The position numbers were made by a program, and so were the translations under genes. From positions 17,222,098 through 17,286,097 of the forward strand of contig NC_135560.1 of the NCBI RefSeq assembly GCF_964340395.1: 64,000 nt of DNA, given 5' to 3'. Below, one piece after another: positions 1 through 15,394 of this stretch. Below the pieces are notes generated by a model, which was given only the letters and a program-made list of their open reading frames with translations, had not been told where the DNA came from and made no database searches. The stretch is from Glandiceps talaboti (lineage: Eukaryota > Hemichordata > Enteropneusta > Spengelidae). Position 1 is the first letter of the stretch. Every line of letters begins with the position of its first letter.

Positions 1-310
1 TACTCAAACCAATGGGTCACAATGAGGAGTGATAACACTACATCAGACTATTTGATTATTATTCAAATGAAGTCATTATGTAAATGAACACTCATTACTC
101 AGATGAACACATGAGTTAACGTTGACATAATTTACATATAGGCTAATACTATCTAAATTTATACAGACAAATTTCTACAGGTATTGTGATGTCAGTTGTG
201 GGCATGGATAAATTAACTGGTTGATGTCGCTTCTATTACACACGATTGTATTGTAGATGGAAGCTCGTGTAGTCACAGATTGAGCGCTGTAGACTGTAAG
301 ATGCATCTTG

Positions 311-440
311 AGACCAGCCTGCTCTATAGGGGTTGATCGATCGATGTGTGAGGGCGCACTGTCATGGTATACCTTACAGTCTATCTAAAGGGGTTGACCA
401 ATGTTTGAGGATGCACTGTGATGGCATACCTTAGACTATA
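311..440 (+). repeat. Dispersed repeat with internal duplication
   Basis: The stretch contains two diverged units of about 50 bp built on AGGGGTTGACCAATGTGTGAGG followed by a GCACTGTCATGGTATACCTTA-like segment (about 330-377 and 385-435). Related single units lie at 57745-57803 (plus) and 29836-29888 (reverse complement). The family is unnamed here; it may be part of a SINE or MITE. Confidence 0.6.
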
Positions 441-856
441 AGCAGTGTAGACTGGCTAGAAACTTATAAGACAATCAAAAATATGAGGCATTTATTTAAA
501 TTTTAAACAATTCCATGACTTGCCCACTACACTAGTACTCAGGGTATTGACTCTGAATTGGGTTATTTATTGTAAGTGTTTGAGTGTATATAGATATATA
601 GCATCTCTACTTCTATTTTGTTGTAACCTGTTGAGTATTGTCATGTGTTAGTTATGTATTATATTTATATTCAAGACATTCGATAGCTCTGCTTTTAGGT
701 TCAACTTTCCTTATACAGAAATACTATATTTTTAAACCTGTGTCTTGCCATATTTCGATGTACGTTAGATGTTAATATCACTTGCTGATTTAGAATGTGC
801 TATGAATATGTCTGTCTTTCTTCAGCAGCTAAAGACTGTTTGCAAAGTGTTGTAAC

Positions 857-906
857 TTATCTGTTATTGAAGTCTCATATCCAGTAAAGAACTTATTTCA
901 CAATCA
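857..906 (+). repeat. 50-bp dispersed duplicate, copy 1
   Basis: This 50-base stretch recurs, apparently without a mismatch, at 4505-4554, 3.6 kb away in an intron of the FAM169-family gene. It is not low-complexity sequence. It could be the end of a transposon or a recent local duplication. Confidence 0.8.
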
Positions 907-964
907 TAACATGTTCTTTTTACTTTTTAACCTCAATGGGTACCTTTGTGTAGGATGACAACAG

Positions 965-1225
965 TGGATACCTCTCATAGGGCCATAAGAAGGGGCACCT
1001 CCCATTGGTCTGTAAGATAGGGCACCTCCCACAGGACCATACGATTGGGTGCCTCTCAGAGCCATAAGAACGACCACCTCTCACAGGACCATACAAATGA
1101 TCACTTCCTATTGGGCCATAAGAAAGGGCACCTCCAACAGTACCATACAAATGCCCCCCCCCCCCCCCACAGTATATGGATGGTCACCTCCCACAGTACC
1201 ATACGAATGGTCACCCACCCCCATT
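965..1225. repeat. Degenerate minisatellite of about 28-30 bp unit
   Basis: About eight diverged units carry the pattern GGGCACCTCCCACAGGACCATA. On the minus strand the units read as an open frame with recurring YGPV/GG-type residues, but no start, splice or homology supports coding. A run of about 15 C interrupts it near 1154. Confidence 0.65.
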
Positions 1226-2114
1226 ACAGTTCTCATTTCAAAGTTATCAAAATTCAAACACACAAGCACAATCTTTAAATAAACTCCAAACACATCATAG
1301 CAATGGCATTATTCACTGTATTATTAAAAGTCATTAAATTTCAGTATACAATCCAATACAACAAGTCATTTCACCTTTTACTATTACAATTGTACTTAAC
1401 ATTATCATTTCAAATAAACACCAACACATAATTTGGAATGCCACTTGGGTAACAACATGAACACACAATACAATGTGTACAAATCTAAAACGTGTTCATC
1501 TTTTGGTAAAAAGGCAATCTCCAAGGAATTAATTACTATTATTCAAATGTACTCTTCGTCTGTACTTTTCTAAAAAGCTCAGAGGAAAACACACTGTTCC
1601 TTGACACACCGATATCATTGGAGGGTACTTTATATAAATAACACTGCTAAGCCATGTAAAATCAACTAAATTACCTTATGAATGTGATGCACCAAAAAAG
1701 TGTTTCGTAATCACTAATGATACGTCAAATGGATTTATTTCTCAATTATTGATCTGCCAAAATAAATTAGTGCCAAAGTGTGAAATATTGCCTCTCTCCT
1801 AAAGATATTTTTATAATAAATACCCAAAAGTTCACAAATATTATGTTCACGCAAAATTAACACAATTGAAAACATTTCATTCCGTACCTTAAAAAAGATT
1901 GATATTATGATGCCCTTAGAACTTATGTTCCATGTCGGGTTCACAAGATACAAAACAAACATTTCCAACAGTTATCATATATTACTCTTCAAAACAATAC
2001 TCATCTCATAAAATGCCAGCTATAACACTAGAGGGCGCTAACTGTAGTTAGCCTGACAACTCTGCAATCTAATATTTCCACACAGAAAACACTATACAAG
2101 TGTCCTGCAAACTG

Positions 2115-5100
2115 CTACTTTTTCTTGTCTTTGAGATGTTTAGACTTTGATGACTCTGAACTGCCACTTTTCTCTTCGTCACTACATGTACGTTGTCTTC
2201 GATTGCTTATGAACTTCAACCACAGATTTCCACGGTAACCCTCCCCACCTGGAGGAACACAATACCACATACGGTCCCTGTGTTCTTGATTGGATAAGAG
2301 GAACTTGTAGCAAACTAGAAAAAAAATAAACATCAGTATAGAAATCCATTACCAATTACAAAATGTTAAGATTAGGCAATAAACAGAATAATCATATCAT
2401 ACCATATCATATCATATCATATCATATCAATTACAGCTTGGAAGGTTAAGAGCCTATGAGCTGATCATGAGTCAAATACCAAAAATGCAAAATTCAAATA
2501 TTCAATAGACTGAGCATGAATATGGTTATTACTACAGTTATTTTTTTATTTTTTTCGCTATATATATGCAAAGCACAAATATTCCAGTTCATACATAATA
2601 CAGTCCATAGTTTAGAGTTCAATCCCAGGTCAAACAGTGTACTTCAGAGGATAAATAAATATATAGAGTTTCAGAAAATTGATATGATTTTACATTTTAA
2701 ATTTTGATGTTTTGATATGTGCATGGGTTAAACAGATATCATGAAATTTCAAAATTCTAGAATATACAAAGAATGGTAATATGACATCTACGGGGTAGAT
2801 AAAAGGAATATGTGTGAGACTGCACAATGCATTGTGGACTTTTTTTCACACACATATATATTTGCTGCTCAGTCAAATCTAATCTGTTGATAGCAGAGAT
2901 GTTGACAGTGAATGAATATACTGGACAGAAGTACCAACTTCATCCTACAGCATATTACTTATATACTGTATATTGATGCATGTTGTACATACAGAAATAT
3001 ATGCAATATGGCCATGTTTTGTGTGATACAGAATTTATTATATGGCCATGTTTCATGTAATACACTGTTTATCATGTGCCCATGTTTCATCTGACACAAG
3101 TTTCTCACATGCCCATGTTTCATGTCATGCAGAGTTTACCTCTGTCAAGGTTTCATTTGATACAGAGTTTAACAACTGACCTGCCATCATTGCATCCGAG
3201 ATTGGGTTTATTAAACCAATATTTTCTTTTGGAAAAGTCTCCAGGAAATCAACCAAAAGTGAGGTGGCGAATCCCTGATGTCTGTACTCTTTACGAACAA
3301 ATATAGTGTCAACAGCAGGAATTTCCCAAACATACGGACAAGCTTTCATTACTGCAGTACCTGGAATAATACAACAACAAAAGTATGACAAAATGGTAAA
3401 TGAAAATGTTGAACTGAAAAGGAATAAACCATCACCTCCACATCTCACCCAAATCCTGATTTCCTCTTGTCATTTTGCAAAGACTAGGATAAGGATTAAA
3501 GGCCTATGGTTTAAATATCCCAGATTCTTGCATAAGTGATAAGCTTATAAGCCATTTGAGTTGGTTAGGATCATTCTTTTGTTCTGGACCATATTTTTCT
3601 ATGGCTCAACAAGACAAGTGTTATTCACACATATATTTTTATCCTAATTGGATCTGGACCTTTTAAAAAGTCCACATTGGTGAAAAGTGTGGCCAAATTA
3701 TCGGTTACTGGACAACGAAATCTTACCTTTTGTCTTGTATGTATAGAATGCTATAGCTTGACTGTTTTTCCACAATAATTTAGCATTTTCATTGCTTGTA
3801 TGCGACAGGTAGGTGACATCATCATCATTACATTCCAACTGCTTGAAAATGATGCGATTCAAAACAAAAAGTGCTACTCTTTCTCCAAATGTTGTTACCT
3901 GAAAAAAAATTCACATGATCAGAAACTTTGTGTCCAACCTACAAACTCAGTACTCATCCAAAGTTCTCCTTGTTAAAATAACTACAAATGACTGACCAAT
4001 CAAAGGCAGTGATACAATTACAAATGAATCATGCATGGACCAATCAAAGGCTGTGATTCAACTACAAATGACTGATGCATGGACCAATCAAAGGCAGTGA
4101 TACAACTTTGTCTTATAATACAAACATCTGCCACACTAGCTCTCGTAGGAATTTTACCTTCTGAGTATACCGTTATAATTTTTCCCCACACATTTTTACA
4201 TCCCTACAAATGACAAAAGTTCAAACTAATGGTATCACCTGACTCCCTTCTCTAGACCCACAGAAACCATGACATAGAAAGACATTTTTATTTGAACTTG
4301 TGAAGTGATGGTGTTTTACTGTTCCAGTCCTGTTTGAACTTACAAACAACATTTCTAAAAACTATGAGTTCATATATATACCTTGATCCATCCATTTTGC
4401 TTGTGGGTTGCTGACCTTAGGATATCTTCTGTTGGCCACCATTTATCCATCATATATACTGCAATAGCTAAACACACAATGTAAAAAAAGGGCCTTTAGT
4501 TAATTTATCTGTTATTGAAGTCTCATATCCAGTAAAGAACTTATTTCACAATCAATCAATCAGCTGCCGATGAAAGAAAACTTATTTCAAAAGATATGAT
4601 ATTAGTGTAATATTTCCCCCTTTGTCTTTGAGAAGGGGAGTATATTAAATGTATACTAGTATACAGTAGCTAGTAATGGATTGATGTTTTTGGGGTCGGT
4701 CTGCAATAGTCTATCTGCAATGGTAGCTTGCTATCTGTTTCTGTGATCAGAGAAATACACTGTTTAAGGATAAGGACTCTGTCACCACGTTCAAGGCAGT
4801 GATAGTGATTTCCATAATAGATAGTGTGGTTCATGTAAATTGGCATCACCGCATCAAATGTTACCATGGTAACATCTTCTATGTATATATCAATGGATAC
4901 TTATCAGATAGACTTAGATTTAAGATCTCAGAAGACATGAAGGTAAATACATAGAAATATTAAAATTGTATGTTACTATTATTGAAAGTGTTCATCTAGG
5001 TTGCACTATCTGAGTGATGGTAAATAATATGCTTGACTTCAGCAGAAGTTAACATTATTATGGGGATGATTGATATCCAAGTGATTCAGACAGAAGCTAG

Positions 5101-7076
5101 GGGTGATTATTTTTATTATTTTTTTCTCATTACTTTTTCATAGCAACTATGGGTCGGTCGGTCATCCAAAAAACTTAAAAGTCATCTTTATGTCTCTCTG
5201 CCTCTCCTTTTCCTCTCTTTTTGTTGGATTCCCTGAGTAACAAGCCCTTTCCCAGCTTCTCTACACAATTGGCATGTTCTCAGGCCCCCTACATGAATAT
5301 CTTCTGTCATGAAGGAAATGCTGTGTTCATGAACAAGCATCCAATTGTTGCTACTGCCATGACTGTAGAAGATGTCGAAAGTCCAGACACTTGTTTATGC
5401 TTGACAGAGAGGGCACTGTTCTGCAAAATATTAAGGGTGGGGGCAAAAAAACTTCTTCTTTCTTGATGTCGGATCTGAAAATTTGGGTCGATCAGGTGAT
5501 GAAAAACAGAAAAAAAATTGCGTCACCTTAAATTCCAAAAAAGTACCTTTATCACTATAACAACACTTTAAATAGAATAATTTACCTCTGTCTTCAGGTT
5601 GACAGTCCCAGCAATACAAAAGAAGTACACTATGTGAATCCTTGGCAAGATAATCTCCAAACATCATACATGACAAGATATTAGCTTTTATGCAATGAAC
5701 CTATGTCAAGAATACAACAGCATTAGTATAATGATAATGTAAATATCAAACAGTAATTCATCTATTCTTGTTCTCATAATTACTCCTCTTTTATTTAAAA
5801 ACTCGAATTAATGGATGTTAGACGATACCAATTATACAAAATGGCATATCTGCTTTATCTCTAGCTGTGTTTGGGGCTTAAAGTCAAAGCATAGCTGACA
5901 GTGGAAAAGAAATTCCATCTCCACTGTCTATGGTCAAAGTACTACACCTGGAGAAGTCAAGTCAATCTATGTGAATTAGCCTTTGCAAGATAATCTCCAA
6001 ATATTTACATATGACATTCATGTGCTGCTCTTAATCTTTTAACAAAATCTCATTCTCATGATTGACAGTTTTGATTTGCTAGAACACTGTCTTGATTTAC
6101 AGAAATAATATGGCTGTCATTGTAAACTAATTGGTTCATCTTGAATGATTGATTCTCATTTAACTTCAATGCTTGCAAATAATCATGCAAAATTGTTCAG
6201 CTATATTATTATCATCCTGCTGTTGGGGCCCTGAAGAATTCTACAAATCAGTGGCTTATAATTTATATAATACCATGTTGCCATGACAACTGACAAACGT
6301 GACCTGGTTTGAAGGTGAAGGCAAGTGACACTAATAATGCATGTGCGAAGATATATTAAGAGATGAAGATGCAGTTGAATCATGGTGGAGGGTCTATGAT
6401 CGATTGAATACCCGCAAGTTATCACCACAAAGATATAGATGTGGTTAGTAGGAAATAGAAATGTACAACTTAAGACTAATTTACTTGTCTCTGGTGTATT
6501 TCCTTTACTACATGTAATTAGTAAACCTGTTTGATGGAGTACTTGCAATTAGCATTAACACAACTTACATCAGCAGAGCAGTATTTGCAGTGAAACACCT
6601 CTGCATTTTCTGGGTCAATAGATTTGGTAGATGCATAGTATTTGTCTCTCCTTCCATCACTATCATTGTCTTCCTCTTTCTCCAGAAGGTCAATGACATA
6701 CAAATCTTCACTCCTGGAGGCTACAGAGGGAAATATCGATGCAAGAAGTCCATTTATTTTCAGGGGATGGAAGCTTTATTAATGAATGAATGAATGAATA
6801 AGATAATATTACGTCAATATGAACACTGACATACATGTAGTTGAGAGCACAACTTGACAGTGAGTATAAAGCCAAGATCAAAATATAACGCCACAATAAT
6901 TGTAGCTAAACTAAGAGAAATTTCAGGCACATATTTACTGCAATAGGTTTTCGTTTATACAAACCTTTCTTTGGTTCTGGATGTGTCTCCTCTTCATCCA
7001 CTGCTGTTGTTTTTCGTTTGCCTTTCACAAGCAGATCACTAAACGGGCCAATACCTTTATCTACTGCTTCAACCAT
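2115..7076 (-). CDS. FAM169: FAM169-family protein with a GNAT-like motif
   Basis: Seven coding exons (minus strand, 5' to 3'): 7076-6965, 6720-6569, 5700-5586, 4467-4382, 3898-3727, 3360-3181, 2314-2115. Together they give 1017 nt, 338 aa, with matching phases and GT/AG borders. From memory the middle aligns with human FAM169A (soluble lamin-associated protein of 75 kDa): FGERVALFVLNRII, NAKLLWKNSQAIAFY and VDTIFVRKEYRHQGFA. Residues 239-244 (RHQGFA) fit the R/Q-x-x-G-x-G/A acetyl-CoA motif of GNAT acetyltransferases. The protein ends with a Ser/Lys-rich basic tail, suggesting a nuclear protein, but lacks the long acidic C-terminal region of FAM169A. The ATG at 7076 is tentative: an in-frame stop lies near 7113, no earlier ATG is in frame, and a further 5' exon is possible. 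The gene is divergent from the MAPK6-like gene. Family assignment is firm; catalytic activity is inference. Confidence 0.88.
2391..2429. repeat. (CATAT)n microsatellite in the last FAM169 intron
   Basis: A pentanucleotide repeat of about eight units (ATCAT/CATAT), with one interruption, just upstream of the last coding exon of the FAM169-family gene. Confidence 0.9.
2995..3178. repeat. Degenerate repeat of about 37 bp beside a splice donor
   Basis: Four to five diverged units share TGGCCATGTTTCATGT and ATACAGAGTTTA-like segments. The array runs up to the donor of FAM169 exon 3360-3181, so it is intronic. The short open frames across it are by-products of the repeat. Confidence 0.65.
3975..4105. 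repeat. Three-unit tandem repeat of about 42 bp in a FAM169 intron
   Basis: Three units carry CCAATCAAAGGCAGTGAT and ACTACAAATGACTGATGCAT with a few substitutions. They lie between exons 3898-3727 and 4467-4382. The CCAAT-like core is incidental as far as I can tell. Confidence 0.75.
4505..4554 (+). repeat. 50-bp dispersed duplicate, copy 2
   Basis: Same orientation and apparently identical to 857-906. It lies in the FAM169 intron just upstream (in gene orientation) of exon 4467-4382. Confidence 0.8.
5950..6020 (-). pseudogene. Decayed duplicate of FAM169 coding exon 3
   Basis: This intronic stretch resembles the neighbouring exon 5700-5586: both contain TTTGGAGATTATCTTGC, followed by AAGG and a CACATAG segment. 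On the minus strand it can be read as FGDYLAK, matching the exon, then a short insertion and a stop codon. I saw no intact splice borders. It looks like a tandemly duplicated exon that has decayed. Confidence 0.6.
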
Positions 7077-8901
7077 TTCAAAGAAAGATTCTTCACCGAT
7101 CAAGCTTGATAGTCAGACTGTAAAGAACATACACACATCACTCCTATTCACCTTGAGGGTTCTATCAATCAATGTCGTAAAGAGAAGTAGACTGGTTCAA
7201 TAAAGCTGATGAGAAATCGAGTCACAACCTAACACGAATTTACATGTGTACTACTAGTACAGTACAAGTACAATCATGACATGTACATGATGCAGGATTG
7301 CGAGGGTGACAGTGTGGATGTACCACACAATGCAAGCAAATGCCGTGTTACCCGGCTTGCCTGGTTGACGATGTTCAGGGATCACTGGAAATAGACTGTG
7401 CACACCTAATCAACGCATGGTAAAACGTGAGTGACGAACGTGGGTGATCGTCACACAACGTACACGTGACCGTGATGCATGAAGTGTTTTGTTTACGCTC
7501 TCATTGTATTTACACTTTTCTTTTCAGCCAAAGCTATCATGTGGGAGACAAAGACACGTAGCATAGTAAACATCAAGGACGAAAACTTAGACGTTCACCA
7601 TGGTCGGGCATGCAACTAGCTACTCTACGCAGTGTTGAGCCGGGTACCGAGTTTTGAACACCTCAATGTTTTGTTTTGTAAATTATGACGACATTTCTTT
7701 ACAAGAGCGCCCCCCTTAGGCGCCAGCGAGCACACGGCGTGCATTCTGGGTATAACCTATTTTAAGATTTTTATATAGTTAAATTCATACGAAGTCACGC
7801 TCCAACATCGTGCACAAATAATCAGTCTTCAAACACTCGTCGGATATACAAGTTATAATGCTGCTTTAAGGTAAATTTTATGTATATAGTCAGTGGATTT
7901 CGGAAATATTGTCAATCGAGTGATTTTCCCAGATATTGGTGAGGAAAAACATTGGGCTTGTTTACTTCCGGTTGCTAGTTCTTTTGTTATGTTGATAGCA
8001 ACATGGCGTCCAACCTTAGAATTTATTAATTTTATTGCTGCTACAAACGTTTATTATTGTTACTTTGTTGTCAATATTCCGTTGTCAAGTTAACCAACAG
8101 CAAATTAATAAATAGCCATCGAGATGTATATCCCTAAAAGGATATTTTGTTTCCATTCAACAGTACTATGGGTGATGCAACTGTACAGTGCAGTGTACAC
8201 AATGAGTACACCGTGACCCTTTAAATAAAGTAACTGAGCATCACGGTTTGTGACACGTGAACAATAACATAATGTAGATAACCTTGATATTCTTTGGACA
8301 GATTTTTACCAGCTGGCCTCAAAAGATTGGACACGTGATGTTCAGTCCTTGTAAAAGATAATGGCTGTGGCAGGCTTAGGGTTAATGTGACACAATTTCA
8401 CAAACCAGTTTGTTTTGGGAGGCTAGGCCAGCCGGTCTGGTTACATAACCCATGAAAGTATAGTTTTAATACCATGGATCATAATAGACCCATGGTATAA
8501 CCAACACTCCCAAGCTTGTACAAATGTGTATTTAGTATAAAGTTAGTCCAATGTTCCATATTTCTCCCAAATTGGTTTTTAGTCATTTTTATTTTGAATT
8601 TGTTTAGTATTTATTTGTGATACACCTATATTATTATAAAGACTCACAAACCCCCTTCTTCTGAAATGAAAACATAGCATAACTTTCTTTTATACAGTTG
8701 ACTGTGTTGTAAACTTAGAACACCCCTTACATGGAGGGTCTATGACTTAATTAGCTCAAATGCTTGTCATAGTCACCATCACAGGCTAGTGTTTATACCA
8801 GAGACTGGTATGTATCATAATCATGACAAGATGTGTAGACATGTACATTGTATACATACAAAACAGACAGACAAACTGAAAAAAACATATCCATTGATAC
8901 T

Positions 8902-8938
<37 letters not shown>

Positions 8939-9025
8939 GAACAACAAGTATTTTTGAAGAAAAGCAAAAGGTAAAAGGTATGGTTAAAATCCAGTTCTGA
9001 CCTCTGTTCTCATCTCCTCTTCCAG
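7077..9025. promoter_or_regulatory. Divergent promoter region between FAM169-like and MAPK6-like genes
   Basis: The two genes point away from each other across this interval. The part from about 7280 to 7860 is richer in CpG than its surroundings and contains a CACGTGAC E-box at 7463-7470. A possible untranslated MAPK6 first exon ends at CTTTAAG before GTAAAT (7870/7871), and an acceptor at 9024-9025 (CTCTTCCAG) would join it to the exon holding the ATG. No TATA box was assigned. A promoter here is inferred from gene orientation and base composition; the rest of the interval shows nothing else recognisable. Confidence 0.5.
8907..8932. repeat. (AC)n microsatellite
   Basis: Short dinucleotide tract of about 13 repeats in the presumed 5' intron of the MAPK6-like gene. 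Confidence 0.95.
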
Positions 9026-9068
9026 GTTGAAGATAAAGCATGTAGAGAAAGGCTTATGAGCCTATTAG

Positions 9069-12478
<3,410 letters not shown>

Positions 12479-14509
12479 AAGTTGCAGTGTGTATGGCTGT
12501 CTCCGTCTCACATTATCATAAAAGCTAGTGATGTGAATACCCTTCTTTCCACTCTAGATGACTATTCTGTATAGACATAGCCTAGAATCCAGACAAATGG
12601 GCATTTTCAATTCCCATCTCAGCATGATGGGGAAATAATGAAGTCAGAACCCCCATTTGCATGTATTCCAGGCTAGTATAGACATCATGCCTGAATGTTG
12701 TACGTCCATCAGTTGACTAACGAAAATAAGCCTAAGTGATAGCTATGATTATGAAAACAGTTACTTACGCTATATTCACCATATCATATTGTTTTTGCAA
12801 GATAAACTGAAGATGTCAGTGAGGAAAATGATGGACTACCATAGTGTATGATTTATGAATTCAAAAATCTGTGACATCATGCATATTTAAAGTAAAATTT
12901 GTCAAAAATAACAACCAAAAAGACCTGTCAAGTACGTGTACATCTACCCGAGGGAGTGTATATTTGAACAACTAAGTACAGAATTTAAGTGTCAAACTCA
13001 GTATTCACACTGTGTTTATGATGAAGTGAGAGGACTTTTGCTTTGATAAGTGTGTTTATATTTTCACTGCACATTGAACTCTTTTGAACATATCTATAAC
13101 AAAGGACAATATATTTATGTTTATTATACCTACAGCAGGGTCAACTTGCATTTGGAGGGATTTTCTTCAAAAGTACAAGGACTTTTTTTTTCAACATTTG
13201 ATATGAAGTTAGTCAAAAAGTATTTATCACTTGAATTATTTTTCAGACTGAGTGATAGCCTGAAAGATCCAGGTGTTGATTCTGTTTATATAATGTGCTG
13301 TCTGCTGGTTTGTTCAAACACACTGTATAAACAAAGCTGGGCCTTCAGTTTACAGTTAAACTATATATAGCTCTATGTGACTGCCTTGCTTTGCTCTAGA
13401 ATGATAAATATAACTGATCACTCTAAATTATAGAAATATTTGTAATTCCTAGAATCTTAAATGTCTGATGTTTAATCATGATAGTAATTTCACATCACAT
13501 GACTACACCACCTATTAATTATGCATATATTGTTGATTTACCATTACCTTATATGGATATCATAGGGTTTGTTTTCATATGAGTATATGCTGATATGAAC
13601 TATGGATTGAATTTGGTGGTGTTTCATAAGTAGTTCATTTGCATGTGTCAGGGTCCATCTTGAAGTACATGCACTTGAATACAGGATAGAGTGTATCACA
13701 ATTAATGTCAAGGCCTTGTAAGTTTAATAAGTACCTACAACAGTACCTCCTGTTCTTTCCTTTATCCTGTTCTGTCTGTATGTCTGTCTGTCTGTCCATC
13801 TCTGTTCATATGTCCCTATCCCTCTCTGTGTGTGTCTATAATGTCATTTTTTTGACAAGCATCTCAAATTCACAGTGTGTAAGAACAGAAGCACATATAC
13901 AGAAAGATTATAGATCAGTGGACTGATGAGACAATAGACAGACATTTGTACTTAAGCTTAGCTGTTACCTTATGCATAGAAATAGGGTTAGACCCACTAA
14001 GATATAGTTAGTGTATGGCTTCATCTACAAATGGCAAGCAACAGTTCTATACTTGCTCAATACACACTGTGAACACTGCACACTACATGTATAACTTACA
14101 TACATGGACAAGAGTGTTGTAGGATCATGACTTCATCCTACTTTGGCAAAGTGGTTTACTGATAATGTTAGTAGTATTTCACCAAATATGTTTTAACTTG
14201 TTATGCACAGTATTATTTTATTGAAGGAACAAAGCATGAGTTGTGTTTATAGGTAACAACTTCATTACAGTAGTACTGTATTGAATCAGTGGAGATTTCT
14301 TTTTAGTTGTCCTGTTGTCAGGAGATTATTATGACTGAAATACTTTGTATGACCTTGACCTTTGACCCAGTACTGCCCAAGACATTGCCTTGGTTGGAAC
14401 TTCAATTTTGTTTAAAGTTACTTTCTGTGTTGTGGAGAATTAGACCTATGAGTATTATACATTGAACATTGTGTATGAATGTTTATGAATGTTGTCAAGT
14501 GTAATAAAT
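12479..14509 (+). other. Probable 3' untranslated region of the MAPK6-like gene
   Basis: AT-rich sequence without supported coding follows the stop at 12476-12478. It contains a 97-bp MITE (12579-12675) and ends, at the earliest good candidate I noticed, with AATAAA at 14504-14509. The real 3' end is not determined by sequence alone. Confidence 0.45.
12579..12675. mobile_element. 97-bp palindromic MITE with 10-bp target duplication
   Basis: Imperfect inverted termini (AGCCTAGAATCCA at the left, TGTATTCCAGGCTA at the right), with the inner arms also complementary (CAAATGGG / CCCCCATTTG). It is flanked by identical 10-bp direct repeats GTATAGACAT at 12569-12578 and 12676-12685. It encodes nothing. 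A diverged second copy is at 28379-28465. Confidence 0.85.
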
Positions 14510-15394
14510 GTACTGTTGATATATCATATTTATATCAAAGCTAATTTAAGATTTTAATAAGAATTTATCTGCAGAGTAACGATACCAAAATTGATCAGTT
14601 TGATTTTAACTCTTTGTCATTTCAAGCAAGTTACCAGCCTTTATTATCATTTATCTGTTGCAACTCAACGTCACAGACAGCATTGCATATCAAACTTTTC
14701 ACTCATTGGACATGCTGGTACTGTCAACAATTACAAGTTTTGCCACCATCTCACAACATAGTCTTGGTTACCCAGACTCTGCGTGGTAACTATTTCCTCT
14801 CATTCTTTGAGGCAGCTCCAGTCAGAGCCTGCAGTGGAGTCTGGGTAACCCTGACTATTCACAATATTAACAAACTTAGATTTTACATCTCAGTGAACCA
14901 GCTACATGTAGGTAGGAACAATGTTTGATAATGAAGATGTTGATTTTATAATATAATATGATTTTAAAATTATATTTTATCTTGTCATAAATGTCATAAA
15001 TGTAACATACTTCACAGTTCATCCGGGTGACTAGAACTGACCATTTAGCTGGCATTAAAGTTAACTCAAAACAGTGTTAATTTATGTAACTCAATATCAT
15101 GTTTGTACTTACCACTGTGTATCAGTTTAGTGGAAAGGTACAATTTATTGTCCAGATGTGATGTGGTAAATTCAGACAATTTTACCAGACAGTTTATATC
15201 ATAGTCCATAGCAGAAGAGGCTGTTTCCAAGTGCCATTCAGCACATTACCGTTGTCAAACTTTGTATTTGGTCTTTGAAAATTAATTCCATAACTCAACT
15301 TGTCTGTTAGTGATGGTAATGGAAGTTTTGATATATTTCAGTTGAAGAAAATACATACATGTAGATGGTCATATAGCTACAACATATGGTATGG

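Larger units (their letters stand above)
1..2114. other. 3' flank of the FAM169-family gene, repeat-rich, no gene seen
   Basis: No convincing exon was found in this stretch on either strand. It holds a dispersed repeat (311-440), one copy of a 50-bp duplicated sequence (857-906), a degenerate minisatellite (965-1225) and a poly-C run near 1154. The part next to 2115 is probably 3' untranslated region of the minus-strand gene; a minus-strand AATAAA (TTTATT on plus) near 1733 is a candidate polyadenylation signal, but nothing in the sequence proves it is used. Confidence 0.5.

Noticed and set aside
7101-7103. TTG at 7103 as the start of the FAM169-family protein
   Set aside because: Non-ATG starts are unlikely here; an ATG nine codons downstream, or an unseen upstream exon, is more plausible.
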